Shown in pieces: positions 60,094 to 64,000 of a stretch of 64,000 bases of DNA (position 1 is the first letter of the stretch; every line of letters starts with the position of its first letter). Under the pieces are notes generated by a model that was not told the DNA's origin, ran no database searches, and worked only from the letters and a program-made list of their open reading frames with translations. This DNA is from Ectobacillus ponti. GTDB lineage: Bacteria; Bacillota; Bacilli; Bacillales; Bacillaceae_G. Location: positions 124,001 through 188,000 of the forward strand of contig NZ_JANCLT010000007.1 in the NCBI RefSeq assembly GCF_024294785.1, read 5' to 3'. The position numbers were made by a program, and so were the translations under genes.

Positions 60094-61257
60094 ATGTTGA
60101 ATTTTGCTTTCCATAACCCGACAAAGCTGATTTTCGGCAAAGGACAGCTGGCACAACTGAAAACGGAAGTGCCAAAGCACGGCAAGAAGGTCTTGCTTAC
60201 ATACGGCGGCGGCAGCATCAAGCGCAACGGCCTGTACGACCAGGTCATTGGCCTGCTGGAGGAAATCGGAGCAGAGGTATATGAACTGAGCGGCATTGAG
60301 CCGAACCCGCGTATTTCCACTGTGCGCAAAGGCGTGCAAATGTGCAAAGAGCACGGCATCGACTTCCTGCTGGCGGTTGGCGGCGGCAGCGTAATTGACG
60401 GAACAAAAGCTATCGCGGCAGGCGCAAAATACGAGGGCGACACCTGGGACATCGTGCTCCGCAAGCACATTCCGACAGAAGCGCTTCCGTTCGGTACGGT
60501 GCTGACATTGGCGGCAACAGGCTCCGAAATGAACGCTGGTTCCGTTATCACAAATTGGGAAACGAACGAGAAGTACGGCTGGGGCAGCCCGGTGACGTTC
60601 CCGCAGTTCTCCATTCTGGATCCTGTACATACGTTTACTGTGCCATTGGACCAGACTATCTATGGCATGGTGGATATCATGTCCCATGTGCTGGAGACCT
60701 ATTTCCATCAAGGCACGAACGCGCTGCTGCAGGACCGTTTCTGCGAGTCTCTGCTGCGCACCATGATCGAGACAGCGCCAAAGCTGGTGAAGGATTTAGA
60801 GAACTACGAGCTGCGTGAAACAGTGCTGTACTCCGGCACAATGGCGCTGAACGGCGTGCTTGCCATGGGCATTCAGGGCGACTGGGCCACTCACAACATT
60901 GAGCATGCGGTATCTGCCGTATATGACATCCCGCATGGCGGCGGCTTGGCCATCCTCTTCCCGAACTGGATGAAGCACGTAATGGACGAGAACATTGGAC
61001 GCTTTGTACAGTTTGCGACACGCGTTTTTGATGTGAATCCGGAAGGCAAGACAGACCGTGAAGTGGCGCTCGAAGGCATTGAGGCGCTGCGCAGCTTCTG
61101 GACTTCCATTGGCGCTCCGTCACGTCTGGCTGATTACGACATCAATGACGAGCAACTGGAGGTCATGGCAGAGAAGACGATGATCCGCGGGCCGTTCGGC
61201 AACTTTAAAAAGCTGGACAAGGAAGACGCGCTGGCGATTTACCGCGCATCCCTATAA
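60094..61257 (+). CDS. yugJ: Iron-containing NADH/NADPH-dependent alcohol (butanol-type) dehydrogenase
   Basis: A 387 aa type III alcohol dehydrogenase (YugJ/YugK, BdhA class). [51 protein letters not shown], the metal-ligand set D/H/H/H ([31 protein letters not shown]) and the end [16 protein letters not shown] are present. It reduces aldehydes or oxidises alcohols with NAD(P)H. GGAGG lies before the ATG. A terminator follows. Confidence 0.94.
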   Translation: MLNFAFHNPTKLIFGKGQLAQLKTEVPKHGKKVLLTYGGGSIKRNGLYDQVIGLLEEIGAEVYELSGIEPNPRISTVRKGVQMCKEHGIDFLLAVGGGSVIDGTKAIAAGAKYEGDTWDIVLRKHIPTEALPFGTVLTLAATGSEMNAGSVITNWETNEKYGWGSPVTFPQFSILDPVHTFTVPLDQTIYGMVDIMSHVLETYFHQGTNALLQDRFCESLLRTMIETAPKLVKDLENYELRETVLYSGTMALNGVLAMGIQGDWATHNIEHAVSAVYDIPHGGGLAILFPNWMKHVMDENIGRFVQFATRVFDVNPEGKTDREVALEGIEALRSFWTSIGAPSRLADYDINDEQLEVMAEKTMIRGPFGNFKKLDKEDALAIYRASL

Positions 61258-61267
61258 ATAAGAACAG

Positions 61268-61300
61268 CCCCGGCCTGCAAACCGGGGTTTTCTTGCTTTT
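61268..61300 (+). terminator. Intrinsic terminator after yugJ
   Basis: CCCCGG and CCGGGG pair around 8 bases, followed by TTTTCTTGCTTTTT. Confidence 0.8.
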
Positions 61301-61327
61301 TCACCGCCTTTTGAAATTCGTCAAGAA

Positions 61328-61383
61328 TGGATACGCTTACAGTGGAGGGGCTGCTTGATTTAGCGGAAGCATTTGGTTAAAGT
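61328..61383 (+). promoter_or_regulatory. pgi: pgi promoter with upstream cre-like site
   Basis: TTGATT (61355-61360), a 17-bp spacer and TAAAGT (61378-61383). Upstream of the -35 lies TGGATACGCTTACA (61328-61341), a 13-of-14 match to the cre consensus, in the position used by CcpA for activation. CcpA control is only a suggestion. Confidence 0.5.
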
Positions 61384-61423
61384 GGACTAGGAAACAGTTA
61401 AATTGAAACTGGAGGGAACAAAG

Positions 61424-62773
61424 ATGACACATGTAACCTTTGATTACTCAAAAGCGTTATCGTTCATCAGTGAGCATGAACTGACATACCTGCGCGACCT
61501 GGTGAAGGTATCGCATCATGCCCTGCATGAAGGAACGGGAGCAGGAAACGATTTTCTTGGATGGATTGACCTTCCGGCTGCTTATGATAAAGAAGAGTTT
61601 TCCCGTATTGTAAAAAGTGCTGAAAAGATTAAGGCGGATTCTGATATTCTGCTGGTGATCGGCATCGGCGGTTCCTATCTGGGAGCGCGTGCTGCCATTG
61701 AAGCACTGAGCCACTCCTTCTACAACATACTGGCAAAAGAACAGCGCAAAACGCCGCAGGTCATTTTTGTCGGCCAAAATATCAGCTCTACATACATGAA
61801 GGACTTGATGGATGTGCTGGAGGGACGCGATTTCTCCATCAACGTCATTTCCAAATCCGGCACAACAACAGAACCGGCTCTGGCATTCCGTATCTTCCGC
61901 AAGCTGCTTGAGGAGAAGTACGGCAAGGAGGAGGCGCGCACGCGCATTTACGCTACAACAGACAAAGCACGGGGCGCACTGAAGACTTTTGCTGATGCAG
62001 AGGGCTATGAAACATTTGTGATTCCGGATGATGTCGGCGGACGCTTCTCTGTCCTGACAGCGGTAGGCTTGCTGCCGATTGCAGCAAGCGGCTTGAATAT
62101 TGAACAGATGATGCAGGGCGCGGCGCAGGCGAGCGAGGACTTTGGCAAGTCTGAGTTGGAGGAGAACCCGGCCTATCAATACGCTGTTGTCCGCAATGCA
62201 CTGTACAACAAGGGCAAAACAATTGAAATGCTGATCAATTATGAGCCTGCCCTGCAATATTTCGCGGAATGGTGGAAGCAGCTGTTTGGCGAAAGTGAAG
62301 GAAAAGACCAAAAGGGGATTTATCCATCTTCAGCGAACTTCTCAACTGACCTGCATTCCCTTGGCCAGTATGTACAGGAAGGACGCCGCGACCTGTTCGA
62401 AACTGTGCTGAATGTGGGCACGCCTCGTCATGAGCTGACGATTGAAGCAGAGGAAACAGACCTTGATGGCCTGAACTATCTCGCCGGCAAGACCGTTGAC
62501 TTTGTAAATAAGAAGGCTTACGAAGGAACGATGCTGGCGCATACAGACGGTGGTGTACCGAACCTTGTGGTGAATGTGCCGCAGCTGGATGAGTACACAT
62601 TCGGGTATCTTGTATACTTCTTTGAAAAGGCATGTGCCATGAGCGGGTATTTGCTCGGCGTCAATCCGTTTGACCAGCCGGGTGTGGAAGCCTACAAGAA
62701 GAACATGTTTGCTCTTCTCGGCAAACCGGGCTTTGAAGAGCTGAAGGCGCAGCTGGAAGCTCGTTTGAAATAA
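61424..62773 (+). CDS. pgi: Glucose-6-phosphate isomerase
   Basis: A 449 aa cytosolic enzyme interconverting glucose-6-P and fructose-6-P in glycolysis and gluconeogenesis. The bacterial family shows [34 protein letters not shown] and [19 protein letters not shown], with the catalytic Glu and His in the central domain. GGAGGG lies before the ATG at 61424. The expected length is about 450 aa, as in Bacillus. Confidence 0.97.
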   Translation: MTHVTFDYSKALSFISEHELTYLRDLVKVSHHALHEGTGAGNDFLGWIDLPAAYDKEEFSRIVKSAEKIKADSDILLVIGIGGSYLGARAAIEALSHSFYNILAKEQRKTPQVIFVGQNISSTYMKDLMDVLEGRDFSINVISKSGTTTEPALAFRIFRKLLEEKYGKEEARTRIYATTDKARGALKTFADAEGYETFVIPDDVGGRFSVLTAVGLLPIAASGLNIEQMMQGAAQASEDFGKSELEENPAYQYAVVRNALYNKGKTIEMLINYEPALQYFAEWWKQLFGESEGKDQKGIYPSSANFSTDLHSLGQYVQEGRRDLFETVLNVGTPRHELTIEAEETDLDGLNYLAGKTVDFVNKKAYEGTMLAHTDGGVPNLVVNVPQLDEYTFGYLVYFFEKACAMSGYLLGVNPFDQPGVEAYKKNMFALLGKPGFEELKAQLEARLK

Positions 62774-62780
62774 GAAAAGG

Positions 62781-62814
62781 AAAGGGTGCCGCAGTATCTG
62801 CGGCACCTTTTTTC
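62781..62814 (+). terminator. Intrinsic terminator after pgi
   Basis: GGTGCCGCAG and CTGCGGCACC pair perfectly around TAT, followed by TTTTTT. Confidence 0.92.
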
Positions 62815-62873
62815 TGTTAGAATGCAGACCGCCGGGACAAACTATGCGAAACGGAGGAAGGAGAGGAATGCAA

Positions 62874-63287
62874 ATGATTCCTATTCATTCGAGAATGGAA
62901 GGCCATACTTCGCAATTGTATAAACTCGAGCAGCTGATGAAGCCGCTTGGCTATGTAATCGGCGGGAACTGGGATTACGAAAAAGGGAGCTTTGACTATA
63001 AGCTGGATGATGAGAACGGCTACCAGTTCCTCCGGATTCCTTTTACTGCGGTAAACGGTGAATTGGATGCACGAGGCGCTGTAGTGCGGCTTGGCACCCC
63101 GTTTCTGCTGTCCCATCAATACCAGGATAGTCTGGATGACCATGTGAATACGCTGGCAGCCGGGCTTACCTCACTGGATCAATTCTCAGAGCCAAAGGAT
63201 CGTGATGCTCCTGTGGATTCCAAATATATAGATGCCGGCGAGGCGCTGGTGCGGGAATTGGAGGATGTGCTGCTCACTTCCGAATGA
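62874..63287 (+). CDS. yugN: YugN-like protein
   Basis: A 137 aa protein of the YugN-like family: MIPIHSRMEG, VIGGNWDYEKGSFDYKL, YQFLRIPFTAVNGELD and FLLSHQYQDSLDDH. Function unknown; often next to a potassium channel gene, as here. ATG 62874 is used, because family members start MIP; ATG 62868 is possible. The ribosome site GGAGGAAGGAGAGG is unusually long. Its 3' end overlaps yugO by 14 bases (convergent). Confidence 0.85.
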   Translation: MIPIHSRMEGHTSQLYKLEQLMKPLGYVIGGNWDYEKGSFDYKLDDENGYQFLRIPFTAVNGELDARGAVVRLGTPFLLSHQYQDSLDDHVNTLAAGLTSLDQFSEPKDRDAPVDSKYIDAGEALVRELEDVLLTSE

Positions 63288-64000
63288 CAATGAGCGTATC
63301 CTCCTCCTGCAGGAAAAAGGGATGCTGCGGATTGATATAATCGTGTCCATCCCGCTTCACCCCCAAAAGCAGGATGTTTTGCTGCTGCAGGCGTATGTTG
63401 CAATCGCGGAAGGACTCCTGTTTCTCCATCTCATATGGCACAAGAGAGATGTTGTCTGCTGTGATGGGATTCACCAAAGCGGTGCATGTCTCTGAGATGG
63501 ATGGGAACAGAATGGAAGAGGTGAGCAAACAGCTTGTCAGCTTGTTTGCCTGCACAATTTCATTGGCTCCGGCCCGTTTGGCATTGAAAATTTGGTGAGA
63601 GGTCAGCATCTCTGCAATACAATATAAATCTGGGTTTAATCCTTTTGCAGTCAGGATGGTGAGAACGGATGCAGTATCAGCGTCGCTCTCACTTTTTTCT
63701 TTATCGGCCGTAATAATGATCGTGCTTGCATGCGCCACATTGGATTTCTTCATGACGTCATCGTTGTACGGACAGCCTTTAATAAAGGAAAGATGAGTAA
63801 ATTCCCTCGGGAGAGTCGGCAAGGTTTCATCAATCAGCACAAGCTGCTGCTGCGGCAGCAGGGTGCGGCATTGGCTGACGATATGCTTCACTCTCTCATT
63901 CCAGCCGACAATCACAATATGGCCCCGCACAGTCACTGCCTTTTTTCCGCGTTCGTTCAAATATTGTTTGCTGATCAATTCAGTCGCAAAAGAAACCATG
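63274..64000 (-). CDS. yugO: YugO-like potassium channel, C-terminal RCK part (N-terminus outside window)
   Basis: The visible 242 residues comprise a TrkA-N/RCK domain (GHIVIVGWNERVKHIVSQ, VLIDETLPTLP, FIKGCPYNDDVMKKSNVAHA) and the C-terminal TrkA-C-like end (NIRLQQQNILLLGVKRDG). The N-terminal ion-channel domain lies beyond the right edge of the window. YugO of B. subtilis is the channel used in electrical signalling in biofilms. Its 3' end overlaps yugN by 14 bases. Confidence 0.85.
   Translation of the reverse strand, partial: MVSFATELISKQYLNERGKKAVTVRGHIVIVGWNERVKHIVSQCRTLLPQQQLVLIDETLPTLPREFTHLSFIKGCPYNDDVMKKSNVAHASTIIITADKEKSESDADTASVLTILTAKGLNPDLYCIAEMLTSHQIFNAKRAGANEIVQANKLTSCLLTSSILFPSISETCTALVNPITADNISLVPYEMEKQESFRDCNIRLQQQNILLLGVKRDGHDYINPQHPFFLQEEDTLIVIRK

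Overview
The window is chromosomal DNA of a spore-forming Bacillaceae bacterium with intermediate G+C content. Most genes outside the accessory blocks look, from memory of the family, like the Bacillus subtilis yut-yum-yui-kap-yug neighbourhood in nearly the same order: yutE, yutF, yutG, yutH, yutI, yuzD, yutJ, yuzB, dapF, yutM, yumC, yumB, yuiB, yuiC, an M17 aminopeptidase, yuxO, kapD, kapB, patB, yugE, yugF, alaR, alaT, yugI, yuzA, yugJ, pgi, yugN and yugO. Sporulation links (YutH, KapB, KapD and a KinB-like kinase), class-standard AGGAGG ribosome sites and a T-box leader support this assignment. The species cannot be named from the sequence alone.

Layout. 0-2.3 kb: DUF3055 protein, YutE, a SufR-like regulator and the HAD phosphatase YutF. 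2.3-25 kb: a large accessory block lying between yutF and yutG. It holds (i) a six-gene overlapping operon (2552-12252) encoding a HEAT-repeat/DUF4132 protein, a MoxR-type AAA+ ATPase, a DUF5682 protein, a VWA protein, a double-SWIM zinc protein and a small protein; (ii) DUF1272 and YqjZ-like genes; (iii) a soluble hybrid histidine kinase with a LytTR response regulator; (iv) a LacI-type regulator with a sugar or cyclitol ABC-uptake and catabolic operon. 25-35.8 kb: yutG, yutH, yutI and yuzD, then a MoxR-DUF58-transglutaminase operon, RidA, a glycerol-1-phosphate dehydrogenase-like/HAD phosphatase pair, and yutJ. 35.9-48.8 kb: yuzB, dapF, yutM, the KinB-like kinase, an MFS exporter, divergent yumC/yumB, a Nudix hydrolase, yuiB, yuiC, a DUF309 protein, aminopeptidase and yuxO. 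48.8-64 kb: T-box-controlled glyS, an AlkD-type glycosylase, kapD/kapB, a degenerate SodC-like lipoprotein, patB, the yug cluster, pgi, yugN and the end of yugO.

The most striking system is the six-gene operon at 2.5-12.3 kb. Its gene content matches the uncharacterised Escherichia coli yehI-yehL-yehM-yehP-yehQ set. A near-consensus LexA/SOS box (GAACATTTGTTCG) lies over the -35 element of its only visible promoter, which suggests that it is a DNA-damage-inducible ATPase/VWA machine. Second, the sugar operon carries two identical 14-bp palindromic operators, one before the LacI-type regulator and one before the structural genes. These operators also fit the CcpA cre consensus.

Other points of note are a Bacillus-type intergenic repeat present in at least four copies, two of which abut stop codons; a hairpin that hides the ribosome site of the yuiC-like gene; and a Cu/Zn-SOD relative lacking two metal-ligand histidines. 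No tRNA or rRNA genes, insertion sequences, CRISPR arrays or phage genes were seen.
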